Shown here in pieces: positions 50,891-60,649 of a stretch of DNA of 64,000 nt. Where the stretch lies: assembly GCA_902586485.1 (NCBI GenBank), contig CACIHO010000002.1, positions 62,001-126,000 of the forward strand. Reading direction: 5' to 3'. The notes beneath the pieces were generated by a model. That model had not been told where the DNA came from, searched no databases, and worked only from the letters and a program-made list of their open reading frames with translations. Position 1 is the stretch's first letter, and the number at the start of each line of letters is the position of its first letter. The position numbers and the translations under genes are program-made. The stretch comes from an uncultured Pelagibacteraceae bacterium. GTDB taxonomy: Bacteria; Pseudomonadota; Alphaproteobacteria; Pelagibacterales; Pelagibacteraceae.

Positions 50891-50918
50891 AGAGGGCCCT
50901 TAAATGGGCCCTCTTTTT
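50891..50918 (+). terminator. Rho-independent terminator-like hairpin between dctP and dctQ
   Basis: AGAGGGCCC-TTAAAT-GGGCCCTCT followed by TTTT. Confidence 0.92.
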
Positions 50919-50942
50919 ATATATCATTAAAAGTTTTGTCAT

Positions 50943-51926
50943 ATGATTGAGAAAAAAAACTTATCTATTTTAATAAGAATATTTAGTTATTCTATTTTAA
51001 CATTAACATTAATTTTTTTAATAAATAATGTTTTAACAGTTTGGTTTGATTGGCCAGGAGTTAAAAAACTTTTTTCTCACTATGAAATATTTGGTTTTAA
51101 AAAATTAAATGAACCTTTAGAGGGACTTTCGATGAGTCTGTCGTATATTCAATTATTATTTTATTTTTTATCTTTTATAGGAGTTATAATGTTTGTTTTA
51201 AAATCTTTAAAACAAACATTACAAACAGATTCAGAAATACTAAAAAAAATAACAGCATACATTATTAGATCTTCATTCTGGGCAGTGTTAATTGTTGGAG
51301 TAGCAGATTTTTTAATCTCATTTATGGTTGTAGAAAAATTGGTTGAGCCAATTTTTGGGGAACAAGTTAAAATTAATTTAGTAAAACCTGCTTTCAGAAT
51401 TTCATATATACATTTCCCACTTATAATAGCTTCTTTTGTAATTGGTTATTTCACAAGATCTGTAGGATTTATTTGGTTAGCAGTTTTAGTAGTTGGAAGT
51501 GAATTCTTGATAGTTGTATCAAGATTTATATTTCAATATGAACAAGCTTTTCAAGGAGATCTTGTTCGTTTTTGGTATGCTGCGCTTTATCTTTTTGCAA
51601 GTGCATATGCATTAATTCACGAAGGTCATGTAAGAGTTGATGTTTTGTATGCTAATTTTAGTGAGAGAAAGAAGGCATGGACGAATGCAATTGGATCTCT
51701 CATTTTAGGCATTCCTTTATGTTTGATAGTTATATTTTTGGGTATGGGTGGTAAAGCTAGTATCATTAATGGTCCAGTAATTTCATTTGAAATTACTCAG
51801 CAAGGTTCGAATGGATTATATTTACTTTATTTAATGGCAGTTTACTTAGCAGTATTTGCAGTAAGTATGTTAACTCAATTCACAAGTTATTTTATGAGTA
51901 GTAGTCACAAACTTTTAAATAATTAA
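50943..51926 (+). CDS. TRAP transporter small permease (DctQ-like, enlarged)
   Basis: 327 aa; C-terminal half has ALIHEGHVRVDVLYANFSERKKAW typical of DctQ; extra N-terminal TM segments. Confidence 0.85.
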   Translation: MIEKKNLSILIRIFSYSILTLTLIFLINNVLTVWFDWPGVKKLFSHYEIFGFKKLNEPLEGLSMSLSYIQLLFYFLSFIGVIMFVLKSLKQTLQTDSEILKKITAYIIRSSFWAVLIVGVADFLISFMVVEKLVEPIFGEQVKINLVKPAFRISYIHFPLIIASFVIGYFTRSVGFIWLAVLVVGSEFLIVVSRFIFQYEQAFQGDLVRFWYAALYLFASAYALIHEGHVRVDVLYANFSERKKAWTNAIGSLILGIPLCLIVIFLGMGGKASIINGPVISFEITQQGSNGLYLLYLMAVYLAVFAVSMLTQFTSYFMSSSHKLLNN

Positions 51927-51929
51927 ATA

Positions 51930-54581
51930 ATGGAACATTTATTTTTAGCTTTACTGGTAATTATAATGATTGGAGCTTTGGCATCTGGTTTTCCAGTAGC
52001 TTTTGCACTACCTGGATCAGCGATAATTTCAATAGGACTAGCTGCTTTTTTCGGTTATTTATTTGCAGGAGACCCCAGTGCTTATTTTGCTGTTGATGGG
52101 CCTAAAGAATGGTTAACTGCTGGTATTACTAATTTTAGGAGTAATTATTGGGATGTAGAAACAGACACCTTAATTGCGATCCCATTGTTTATCTTTATGG
52201 GGATAATGTTGCAAAAATCAAAAATTGCAGAAGACCTTTTAGTTACTATGGGACAACTATTTGGACCAATTCCAGGAGGGCTTGGTATTTCTGTTATCTT
52301 TGTAGGTGCATTACTTGCAGCGACAACCGGAATAGTTGGAGCAACAGTAATAGCAATGGGACTAATTTCTTTACCCACAATGTTAAATAATAAATATGAC
52401 AAAAGATTAGCAAGTGGAATTGTTTGTTCCTCTGGTACACTTGGTCAAATTATACCTCCTTCAATTGTCTTAATTATCATTGCTGATCAATTGGCAAGTG
52501 CCGCTGACGTTGCAAATACTATGCGTCAGACTGATTATAAAATTTTAACTGGCGAATTTAATATGCCTGGAGAATTTAGAGTAGGGTCTACTTCAGCTGG
52601 AGATATGTTTTTAGGAGCATTATTACCAGGATTAGTTTTGGTTGGATTGTATATGCTTTACATATTTGTGTATGCAAGATTAAACCCAAAAGCAGCTCCT
52701 CCTGTTCCATTTAAAGGAAATTTTGATTCTAAATTTTGGATCAAAGTTATTTTAGTAATTATTCCACCACTTGCTCTAATCTTTGCAGTTTTAGGATCTA
52801 TACTTATGGGTATTGCTACAGTAAATCAGGCTGGATCAATAGGTGCTATTGGTGCAACAATGATGGCAGGCTATCGATTGCATCAGGGTAAAAAGAACGC
52901 ATACTATCCAATAATAATTGCAATCGTATCTTTAATTCCAATTTATTTTTTATCTAAAAATTATAACTTAAATATTAAAGCTGTTGACACTAGAGATCTA
53001 GGCGCAATATTAATTGCATTATTTTTTACAATTACATTTTTAGCAAGTGTTGTATGGAGTTTTTGGAGAGCATTTAAAATAGATGATGTTTTAAAAGAAG
53101 TTGTTGTAGAAACTTGTGTAACTACCTCAATGGTATTTATAATTCTACTCGGAGCAGCAATGTTAACCTCTGGATTTAGGGCATTTGGAGGTGAAGAGTT
53201 AGTAAGAGACTTTCTTCAAGATTTACCAGGAGGGTTTTGGACTCAGTTCGTTGTTGTAATGATAGTCATCTTTTTATTGGGTTTCTTTCTTGATTTTATT
53301 GAAATAGCTGTAGTTGTCGTTCCTATTATTGCTCCTATATTATTAGCTGAACCCGGTGCGAATGTAAGTGCAATTTGGCTTGGTGTTATGATTGGGGTAA
53401 ATTTACAAACTTCATTTTTAACTCCACCATTTGGATTTGCTTTATTTTATTTAAAAGGAGTAGCTTCAAAACTTGTCACTACTTTAAATATTTGGAAAGG
53501 AGTTGTTCCGTTTATTATTTTACAATTGATAGGTCTTGGAATTGTTGGTTTCTATCCTTCATTGGTTAATTACTTACCAGCGAGAACATATTTAACATCT
53601 AATGTAGCTCCACCACCAATGAATCCAAAACTTCAATATTGCTTACAAGAATATAAATTTGCAATTTATAATAATGAAGAACAAAAAATTACAAATGTAA
53701 TTAAGAATATGCAGAAATTAACTCCAGCAAATCTTCCAGTTGATAAATTAGATATCTTTGAAGAGCATTTTGATAATGCTTTAGGAACTTTTGCTATAGT
53801 TAAAAAATTACAAAAAACTGAGCAAGAATATGATTTATTTACAAAAGATTATAAAGATCTTCATTTCGATGTAAGAAAAATTCAGAAAAAAGTTAGAAAA
53901 ATTGACCAAAAAATAAAAAAGTTAAAAGCTGAAATTAGAAACTTAGACGATGATAATTTATCAGCTAAAAATAAATTAGAATTAAAAATTGAGAATTACG
54001 AGCTAGAAATTAAAGAACTTCAAAATAAAATTCCTGAAAGCTGGAAAACTAAAAATGGAGAGTTTGAAATATTACATAAAGCAAAAAACACAAGAACCAA
54101 GAGATATAGAAAAAACGTTGATGAAGCTTATGAAACTTTAGATCAAATAGTAATGTTTATAAATGATAATGAAAAATTAAAAGAACTTTCGCCAGAAATA
54201 AAAGAATTAAGAAATACTATTGATAATAAAAATTTTGAAAAATCCATTTCAATAATTGATAGTCTTTTTGAAAATCTTGGAGAAATCTCTGGAACAGATG
54301 AATTTGCAAATAAACTTGATGATCTAATTTCTGTCATCGATAATGATGAGATTGATGAGCAGAAGTTAATTGAAACCAGTTCAGAAACTTTTGATCTTTT
54401 CAACTTAGAAGTTTCATGGAGAGATGATGCTAATAAAAATTTATTACCTGAATTAATTAAATACAATGATGTAATTAAACACAATATTGGACTAAGACTT
54501 CAAAGCAGGTTAACTAAAGAACAAGCTAAATTTGTTGCAAGATGTAACTCAGTTCACCGAGATATATCTTTAAACTTTTAA
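51930..54581 (+). CDS. TRAP transporter large permease (DctM) with long C-terminal charged/coiled-coil extension
   Basis: AIPLFIFMGIMLQKSKIAEDLL, GQIIPPSIVLIIIADQLA, LQTSFLTPPFGFALFYLKGV; about 326 aa beyond the permease core. Confidence 0.93.
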   Translation: MEHLFLALLVIIMIGALASGFPVAFALPGSAIISIGLAAFFGYLFAGDPSAYFAVDGPKEWLTAGITNFRSNYWDVETDTLIAIPLFIFMGIMLQKSKIAEDLLVTMGQLFGPIPGGLGISVIFVGALLAATTGIVGATVIAMGLISLPTMLNNKYDKRLASGIVCSSGTLGQIIPPSIVLIIIADQLASAADVANTMRQTDYKILTGEFNMPGEFRVGSTSAGDMFLGALLPGLVLVGLYMLYIFVYARLNPKAAPPVPFKGNFDSKFWIKVILVIIPPLALIFAVLGSILMGIATVNQAGSIGAIGATMMAGYRLHQGKKNAYYPIIIAIVSLIPIYFLSKNYNLNIKAVDTRDLGAILIALFFTITFLASVVWSFWRAFKIDDVLKEVVVETCVTTSMVFIILLGAAMLTSGFRAFGGEELVRDFLQDLPGGFWTQFVVVMIVIFLLGFFLDFIEIAVVVVPIIAPILLAEPGANVSAIWLGVMIGVNLQTSFLTPPFGFALFYLKGVASKLVTTLNIWKGVVPFIILQLIGLGIVGFYPSLVNYLPARTYLTSNVAPPPMNPKLQYCLQEYKFAIYNNEEQKITNVIKNMQKLTPANLPVDKLDIFEEHFDNALGTFAIVKKLQKTEQEYDLFTKDYKDLHFDVRKIQKKVRKIDQKIKKLKAEIRNLDDDNLSAKNKLELKIENYELEIKELQNKIPESWKTKNGEFEILHKAKNTRTKRYRKNVDEAYETLDQIVMFINDNEKLKELSPEIKELRNTIDNKNFEKSISIIDSLFENLGEISGTDEFANKLDDLISVIDNDEIDEQKLIETSSETFDLFNLEVSWRDDANKNLLPELIKYNDVIKHNIGLRLQSRLTKEQAKFVARCNSVHRDISLNF

Positions 54582-54620
54582 TTCTTTAGAATTTGTTTTT
54601 CAATCATTTTTCGATGAGAA

Positions 54621-56204
54621 TTAATATCCTTTAGCATACCCATCTTTTCTAGGATCTGATCCACCCAAGAGATCACCTTGACTTCTATTTATTTTTATTG
54701 CTTGGCCCCCACCGTGTGTACCATCAAAATATTCTACATTATGACCTATTTCTTTGAGTCCATGGAAAATTTCTTTATCAATAGTTTTTTCTAGTTTGTA
54801 AATATTATTAAAATGAAAAGCTCTTGGAAAACTCAAAGCTTTTTGTGGTCCCATTCCAAAATCAATCATATTATTTAAAACATGAACTTGTCCTACTGGT
54901 TGATATTGGCCTCCCATAACACCATAACTTAAAGTTGCTTTGTTGTTTTTATCAATTAGCATACCAGGAATAATAGTATGTAACGGTCTTTTTAAGCCTG
55001 CTATACAGTTTGGATGTCCATTTTCTACTCTGAAATTTGTACCCCTATTATGTAAAAGTATTCCACTTTTATTTGTAGTAATACCTGATCCAAATACATA
55101 ACAAACAGAATTGATAATTGATACACTATTTAAATCTTTATCTACCACTGTTAGATATATCGTTTCTGGATGAGCTGGAATATTTAAGTCACCAACATCA
55201 CTGCATGAATTTAAATTAATTTTATTAAAAATTTCTTCAATATTTTTATCACTTAAAATTTCTTCTAAATTAAAGTTAACAAAATTTGGATCGCCTAAAA
55301 TAGTTTCTTTTACTTTATAAGCTTGTTTTGTAACTTCTGCTTCAAGATGAAATCTTTCTATACTATTTAATTTATAATTTTGAATATTTAGTTTTTCTAA
55401 TAATTTCATCATAATCAATACAGTAACACCAGGACCATTGGGAGGGCATTGATGAATAAAATCACCCTTATAATTAGATTTGATTGTATCTGATCTTATT
55501 GTACTCTGTTTTGAAAAATCCTCAAAAGTATGTACACCTCCTAATTCATTTAAAGTTTCAATTATATCTTTTGCAATTTCTCCTTCATAAAATTCTTTAC
55601 TTCCTTTTTTGCTAATTGCTTCAAGTGTTTCTCCTAAAGCAATATTTTTCATTAATTCATTTTCTTGATAAGTACGACCATCTTTCAAAAAAATTTTTTT
55701 TGAACTTTCATTACCATTGATTTTATTCAAACTATTTTTCCAAGCATTTGATACAACTTTTGTAACTCTATGACCATTCTTTGCAATATCAATTGCACCC
55801 AAAAATAATTGTTCAAAATCTAGCTTACCAAATTCCTTATGAATTTTTTCCCAAGCGTTAAGTGCACCAGGAATTGTGACTGAATGTGGACTAGTTAATC
55901 CAATTTTATCAATATTCTTATCCTTAAAAAAATTATAATTTAATTTTTCAGGCGCTAAACCTGATCCATTAAAAGACACAGCATCCTTGTTCTCCATTTT
56001 AACTATTGCAAAACAGTCGCCACCAATACTCGTTGCATTAGGCTCTACTACAGATAAAACAATCGAAGCAGCAACTGAAGCATCCACAGCATTTCCACCC
56101 ATTTTGAGTATTTTTAATGCTTCCTCTGTAGCTAAAGGATGTGAAGTTGCAGCCATTGCATTTGAAGAGCGTGCATCTTTATCTTTTGTTGACTGATTAT
56201 TCAT
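54621..56204 (-). CDS. ggt: Gamma-glutamyltransferase family protein
   Basis: ATSHPLATEEALKILKMGGNAVDASVAASIVLSVVEPNATSIGGDCF, HPETIYLTVVDKDLNSVSIINS. Confidence 0.93.
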   Translation of the reverse strand: MNNQSTKDKDARSSNAMAATSHPLATEEALKILKMGGNAVDASVAASIVLSVVEPNATSIGGDCFAIVKMENKDAVSFNGSGLAPEKLNYNFFKDKNIDKIGLTSPHSVTIPGALNAWEKIHKEFGKLDFEQLFLGAIDIAKNGHRVTKVVSNAWKNSLNKINGNESSKKIFLKDGRTYQENELMKNIALGETLEAISKKGSKEFYEGEIAKDIIETLNELGGVHTFEDFSKQSTIRSDTIKSNYKGDFIHQCPPNGPGVTVLIMMKLLEKLNIQNYKLNSIERFHLEAEVTKQAYKVKETILGDPNFVNFNLEEILSDKNIEEIFNKINLNSCSDVGDLNIPAHPETIYLTVVDKDLNSVSIINSVCYVFGSGITTNKSGILLHNRGTNFRVENGHPNCIAGLKRPLHTIIPGMLIDKNNKATLSYGVMGGQYQPVGQVHVLNNMIDFGMGPQKALSFPRAFHFNNIYKLEKTIDKEIFHGLKEIGHNVEYFDGTHGGGQAIKINRSQGDLLGGSDPRKDGYAKGY

Positions 56205-56233
56205 AGTACAGATTAATTCTCAAAAATTTATAA

Positions 56234-57445
56234 ATGATTACTAAAGTAAATAAAAGCATTATCATATTCTGTATTTTTGCCTTTGGTTTTTTATTATCTA
56301 ATTTGGTAAGATCCATAACAGCAACATTAACACCTGTCCTCACATATGAATTCGATTTAACAGCTGGAAATTTAGGGCTATTAGCAGGAGGTTATTTTAT
56401 AGGTTTTTCAATAATGCAAGTTCCAATAGGACTACTCTTGGATAAATTTGGGCCAAAAAAAGTTGTTGGATATTTTTTAATTATAGCATTAGTGGGAACG
56501 ATTTCATTTGCATTAGCAAAAAGCTTCTCTGGATTACTTGTTTCTAGAATTTTTATCGGTATTGGTGTGAGTGCTTGTATGATGGGACCACTGACTGGTT
56601 ACAGAGTTTGGTTTGCTGAAAAGTATCAACAGAGAGCAAATTCTTGGATGTTAATGGTAGCAAATATAGGCTTTGTCTCTTCGACTTTACCTGTTCAAAT
56701 TTTATTACCTTACATAGGCTGGAGATGGATTTTTATATTAATAGCTATACTGATCCTAATAAGTATTACTCTAATATTCTTATTTACACCTAATTGGGAG
56801 CAGACAGAAAATTCTAAAATTGATGCAGAAAAAAAAGGCCTAGCTGAAATCTGGAAGAATAAGTTTTTTATAAGTATGGTCCCATTAGCATTTATTAATT
56901 ATGGTGGTATCCAAGCAATTCAAACGCTTTGGGCTGGACCTTGGATGTTAAATATAACTGGATATTCACCATTTCAAAGTGCTACAGGGTTATTTTGGAT
57001 CAATGTAACCATGCTGGCATCATACTTTTTATGGGGCTATATTTTGCCTAAACTTTCTGATTACGGCATAAGCAGTATCAAATTAATTAAATTTGGACTG
57101 CCCATAAGCTACTTTGTTTTTTTTCTGATAATATTCCTTGGGACTAAGGCTGGAGCATTATTATTTGCAATATATATTATGACTTCAATAGTGATTTCTC
57201 TTACACAACCAGCAATAGCTTTAAATTTTTCACAAAGTCTTGCAGGCAAATCACTCACTTCTTACAATGTATTTATTCATTCAGGGACATTTTTTATGCA
57301 ATGGGGAATTGGATTATTTATAGACTTATTTAATTCAAAAGGATTTGATATTTTAAGTAGTTATAGAATTTCTTTTTCGATTTTTTTAATTCTTTGTATA
57401 TTAAGTTATATTTTTTTCATTTATTTAAATAAAAATAATGATTAA
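56234..57445 (+). CDS. MFS transporter
   Basis: 12-TM pattern, GLLLDKFGPKKVVG, SRIFIGIGVSACMMGPLTGYR. Confidence 0.9.
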   Translation: MITKVNKSIIIFCIFAFGFLLSNLVRSITATLTPVLTYEFDLTAGNLGLLAGGYFIGFSIMQVPIGLLLDKFGPKKVVGYFLIIALVGTISFALAKSFSGLLVSRIFIGIGVSACMMGPLTGYRVWFAEKYQQRANSWMLMVANIGFVSSTLPVQILLPYIGWRWIFILIAILILISITLIFLFTPNWEQTENSKIDAEKKGLAEIWKNKFFISMVPLAFINYGGIQAIQTLWAGPWMLNITGYSPFQSATGLFWINVTMLASYFLWGYILPKLSDYGISSIKLIKFGLPISYFVFFLIIFLGTKAGALLFAIYIMTSIVISLTQPAIALNFSQSLAGKSLTSYNVFIHSGTFFMQWGIGLFIDLFNSKGFDILSSYRISFSIFLILCILSYIFFIYLNKNND

Positions 57446-58253
57446 TAAAAAAATGACATTAATAAATATATTTTTTTTTATATTTACAATTTATACTTTG
57501 ATTTGTATTTTTCTTTTTTTTTATCAAAGAAATTTGATGTATCATCCAAATGAGAATAATTATTCTGGAGATAATTTAGAGGTTAAAATTGAAAAAGTAA
57601 GTATCCAAACATCAGATAATATTAATCTTTTAGGCTGGTTTCATAATAAAAATTTAAAAAGTTATAAAACAATAGTTTATTTTCACGGAAATGCTGGGAC
57701 ACTTGAAAACAGAGTCCATAAATTAAATCATTTTAAAGACATGGATGTTAATTTTTTAATTATTGCATGGAGAGGGTTTAGTGGAAATAAAGGAAAACCA
57801 AGTGAGGAGGGCCTTTACATAGATGGTACTAGCACAATAAACTGGCTAAAAGAAAAAGGTCTGAAAGAAGAAGATATAATTATTTATGGAGAGTCATTAG
57901 GAACTGGAATTGCTACTGAAATTTCTCAGAATAAAAATTTTGCAGGATTAATTTTAGAAACACCTTTTACATCAATGATAGAAGCTGCGAAAAATTTTTA
58001 TCCATATATCCCAGTAGGTTTAATTTTAAAAGATAAGTATGAAAATAATAAAAAAATTAAAAATATTAATATCCCAGTATTAGTAATGCATGGTGAGGCC
58101 GATCAAATAGTTCCATTTTGGATGGGTAAAAAAATTTTTAATTTAGCAAGTGAACCCAAATATTCATATTTTACAAAATATGACGACCATATGATGGAAT
58201 ATGATGATAAACTTGTATTAGCCCTAAAATCGTTTGTTGATAGTTTAAATTAA
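57438..58253 (+). CDS. Alpha/beta hydrolase (ABHD13/BEM46-like)
   Basis: IVYFHGNAGTLENRVHKL, IYGESLGTGIATEI, VMHGEADQIVPF. Confidence 0.9.
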   Translation: MINKKMTLINIFFFIFTIYTLICIFLFFYQRNLMYHPNENNYSGDNLEVKIEKVSIQTSDNINLLGWFHNKNLKSYKTIVYFHGNAGTLENRVHKLNHFKDMDVNFLIIAWRGFSGNKGKPSEEGLYIDGTSTINWLKEKGLKEEDIIIYGESLGTGIATEISQNKNFAGLILETPFTSMIEAAKNFYPYIPVGLILKDKYENNKKIKNINIPVLVMHGEADQIVPFWMGKKIFNLASEPKYSYFTKYDDHMMEYDDKLVLALKSFVDSLN

Positions 58254-58301
58254 GCCACAATCTAAACAAAGATAATTCAAATTTTTTTTTTAAGTTAATC
58301 T

Positions 58302-58865
58302 ATGAAAAATTTTTTCTTATTTTTTATTGTTCTTTTTTCTTTAAATAATTTATCAAATGCCAAAGAAAATTTAGCATCTGTAGACAGCCTTTTTCATATT
58401 GATCAAATGAATTCACACGATGAAAACTTCGCATTATATTTCAAAACCCGTGAAAAAGCTGTTTTAGCTCGAGGAGAAAATTCAAATTATATAAATGATT
58501 TTCCAAAGGATCTTTATATTTACAATTACAAAACAAAAGAATCTTTGCCATTAATTTCCTATGAATGGTTTCCAAAAACTGCAAAATATTATTTGCAGGA
58601 ATATGATTTTCCAGTTTTTCCAGATGACTTTGCGTATTATCTTTTGAAAGATAATAAAACTTTAGTAATGATTAGTGCTGTAAAAAGTTTAAAGGCTAAT
58701 TTCAAATTTGATATTATTGAAAAAAAATTAGAGCTTTATCCTGTAAATGGAAAATTTGATTTTATTATTTCTTCGATAGCTAAAAATTGTGGACATTATG
58801 AATTTAAAGAACACTACAAATGTAGTTTTTATAAACCTTTAATATCTAGTACATTAATTAACTAA
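58302..58865 (+). CDS. Hypothetical exported protein
   Basis: Signal peptide MKNFFLFFIVLFSLNNLSNAKEN; no family recognised. Confidence 0.6.
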   Translation: MKNFFLFFIVLFSLNNLSNAKENLASVDSLFHIDQMNSHDENFALYFKTREKAVLARGENSNYINDFPKDLYIYNYKTKESLPLISYEWFPKTAKYYLQEYDFPVFPDDFAYYLLKDNKTLVMISAVKSLKANFKFDIIEKKLELYPVNGKFDFIISSIAKNCGHYEFKEHYKCSFYKPLISSTLIN

Positions 58866-59775
58866 TTTGAGTGAAAGCCTCTGCAAATTTTTCAGCTTCA
58901 AAAATTTGTAAATCATCTTCTTTTTCTCCTAATCCAAGAGCAATAATTGGTAGTTTATATTTCTTAGCAACAGCTAGAAGAATACCTCCTTTTGCTGTGC
59001 CATCTAATTTTGTCATAATAAGACCAGTTATTGGAATAATTTTATTAAATTCTTCAACTTGATTAATAACATTTTGCCCCGAAGTTGCATCTAAAACTAA
59101 AATAACATCATGTGGAGCGTCAGGATCAATTTTTTTAGTAACGTTTGCAATTTTTTTATATTCTTCCATCAAATTTTTTTTATTTTGTAGTCTTCCAGCT
59201 GTATCAATTAAAACTTGGTTAAAATCATTGTTTAATGCTTCTTCAATAGCTTTGTAAGCAACTGATGCAGGATCTGAACCCTGAGATGATTTTGTAATTT
59301 GAACATCAACTTTGTTTGCCCAACTTTCTAATTGTTCTATGGCTGCTGCTCTAAAAGTATCTGATGCAGCTAACATTACTTTATTTCCATTATCTTTTAA
59401 TATTTTACTTATTTTTCCAATAGTAGTTGTTTTTCCAACACCATTAACACCTGAAATTAATGTTGCATTTAATTTTTCTTTTTTTTTGAAGAATTCAATA
59501 TTTTCTAAAGGTTTCATTATTGAAATAATATAATTTTTTAAAATATTATTTATTTCTTCAGTTAAATCTTTACTAGGATCAATTTTTGTTTGAGAAATTA
59601 TTTCTCTTATTTCTGAAGCAGAAACAATACCAACATCGGATTGAATTAAGTAATCTTCAATTTTGTCTAATGTTTTGTCATCAATCTCTTTTTTTACAAC
59701 TATATCTCTTAAACCCGTTGTAAAAGCTGAGGCACTCTTTTTAAAACCTGATTTAAATTTCTCAAAAATTCCCAT
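58858..59775 (-). CDS. ftsY: Signal recognition particle receptor FtsY
   Basis: LISGVNGVGKTTTIGKI, AASDTFRAAAIEQLESW, LIDTAGRLQNKKNLMEE, GTAKGGILL. Confidence 0.97.
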   Translation of the reverse strand: MGIFEKFKSGFKKSASAFTTGLRDIVVKKEIDDKTLDKIEDYLIQSDVGIVSASEIREIISQTKIDPSKDLTEEINNILKNYIISIMKPLENIEFFKKKEKLNATLISGVNGVGKTTTIGKISKILKDNGNKVMLAASDTFRAAAIEQLESWANKVDVQITKSSQGSDPASVAYKAIEEALNNDFNQVLIDTAGRLQNKKNLMEEYKKIANVTKKIDPDAPHDVILVLDATSGQNVINQVEEFNKIIPITGLIMTKLDGTAKGGILLAVAKKYKLPIIALGLGEKEDDLQIFEAEKFAEAFTQIS

Positions 59776-60599
59776 TAAATTTTAAAATTTATCTCCTCAA
59801 TATCTGAAACTGGTCCTTTCATATGAATACTATTGTTTTCATCAATTGAAATTGTCAATCTACCTGTAGAAAATTCAATATTAACTTTATCATTTACCAG
59901 TCCGTTTTGTTTTGCGGCAAAAGCTGTTGCGCAAGCTGCAGTTCCACAAGCTTTTGTAAGCCCAGCTCCTCTTTCCCACACTCTAACTTTTATCAATTCT
60001 TTGTTAATAACAGTTGCTAAAGTCACATTACATTTTTCTGGAAATAGAGAGTGGGTTTCGATTTTTGGTCCAATTTTTTCAATTTCAAAATTTTCGTTAT
60101 TATCAACAAAAAAAACTACATGTGGGTTTCCAACATTTACAGCAGTTCCGCCAGAAAATTCGTTATTATTTTTGTCATTAATTTTAATTCCTAAATTATT
60201 CGTATTTAATTCTTTAGACAATGGAATCTCATCCCATTTTGTTTTTGCAACACCTATTTCTGTTGAAACCATTTTTTCTCCAACAATATTTGATTTTAAT
60301 TTGCCAGATAAAGTTGTTAAGACAATTTCTTTTTTGTTATTTTCTTTGCCTAATAAATCAGCAATACATCTTGTACCATTTCCACACGCACCAGACATTC
60401 CTCCATCTGAATTATAAAATTCTAGTGAAGCATCTGAAATATTATTTTTTTTAATCAATATTAGTTGGTCACAACCAATAAATTTTCTGTCACAAATCTT
60501 TATTATTTGCTCTTTCGTCAAATTTGTAATTGTTTGCCTATTATCTATGATGACAAAATCATTACCTAAACCGTCCATTTTAAAAGCTTTAATATCCAT
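59775..60599 (-). CDS. dapF: Diaminopimelate epimerase
   Basis: KMDGLGNDFVIID, NSDGGMSGACGNGTRCIA, ERGAGLTKACGTAACA. Confidence 0.97.
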   Translation of the reverse strand: MDIKAFKMDGLGNDFVIIDNRQTITNLTKEQIIKICDRKFIGCDQLILIKKNNISDASLEFYNSDGGMSGACGNGTRCIADLLGKENNKKEIVLTTLSGKLKSNIVGEKMVSTEIGVAKTKWDEIPLSKELNTNNLGIKINDKNNNEFSGGTAVNVGNPHVVFFVDNNENFEIEKIGPKIETHSLFPEKCNVTLATVINKELIKVRVWERGAGLTKACGTAACATAFAAKQNGLVNDKVNIEFSTGRLTISIDENNSIHMKGPVSDIEEINFKI

Positions 60600-60649
60600 A
60601 TATAGATATTTAACTTATTTATTGACTTTTTGAACCTCTATTATAGGTT

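Noticed and set aside
52145-52402. Paired short ORFs on both strands inside dctM
   Set aside because: Overlap a conserved dctM core; translations are low complexity and shadow the real frame.
59833-60417. 194-aa ORF antisense to dapF
   Set aside because: Lies fully within a strongly supported dapF; composition is that of reverse-complement coding sequence and it has no domain signature.
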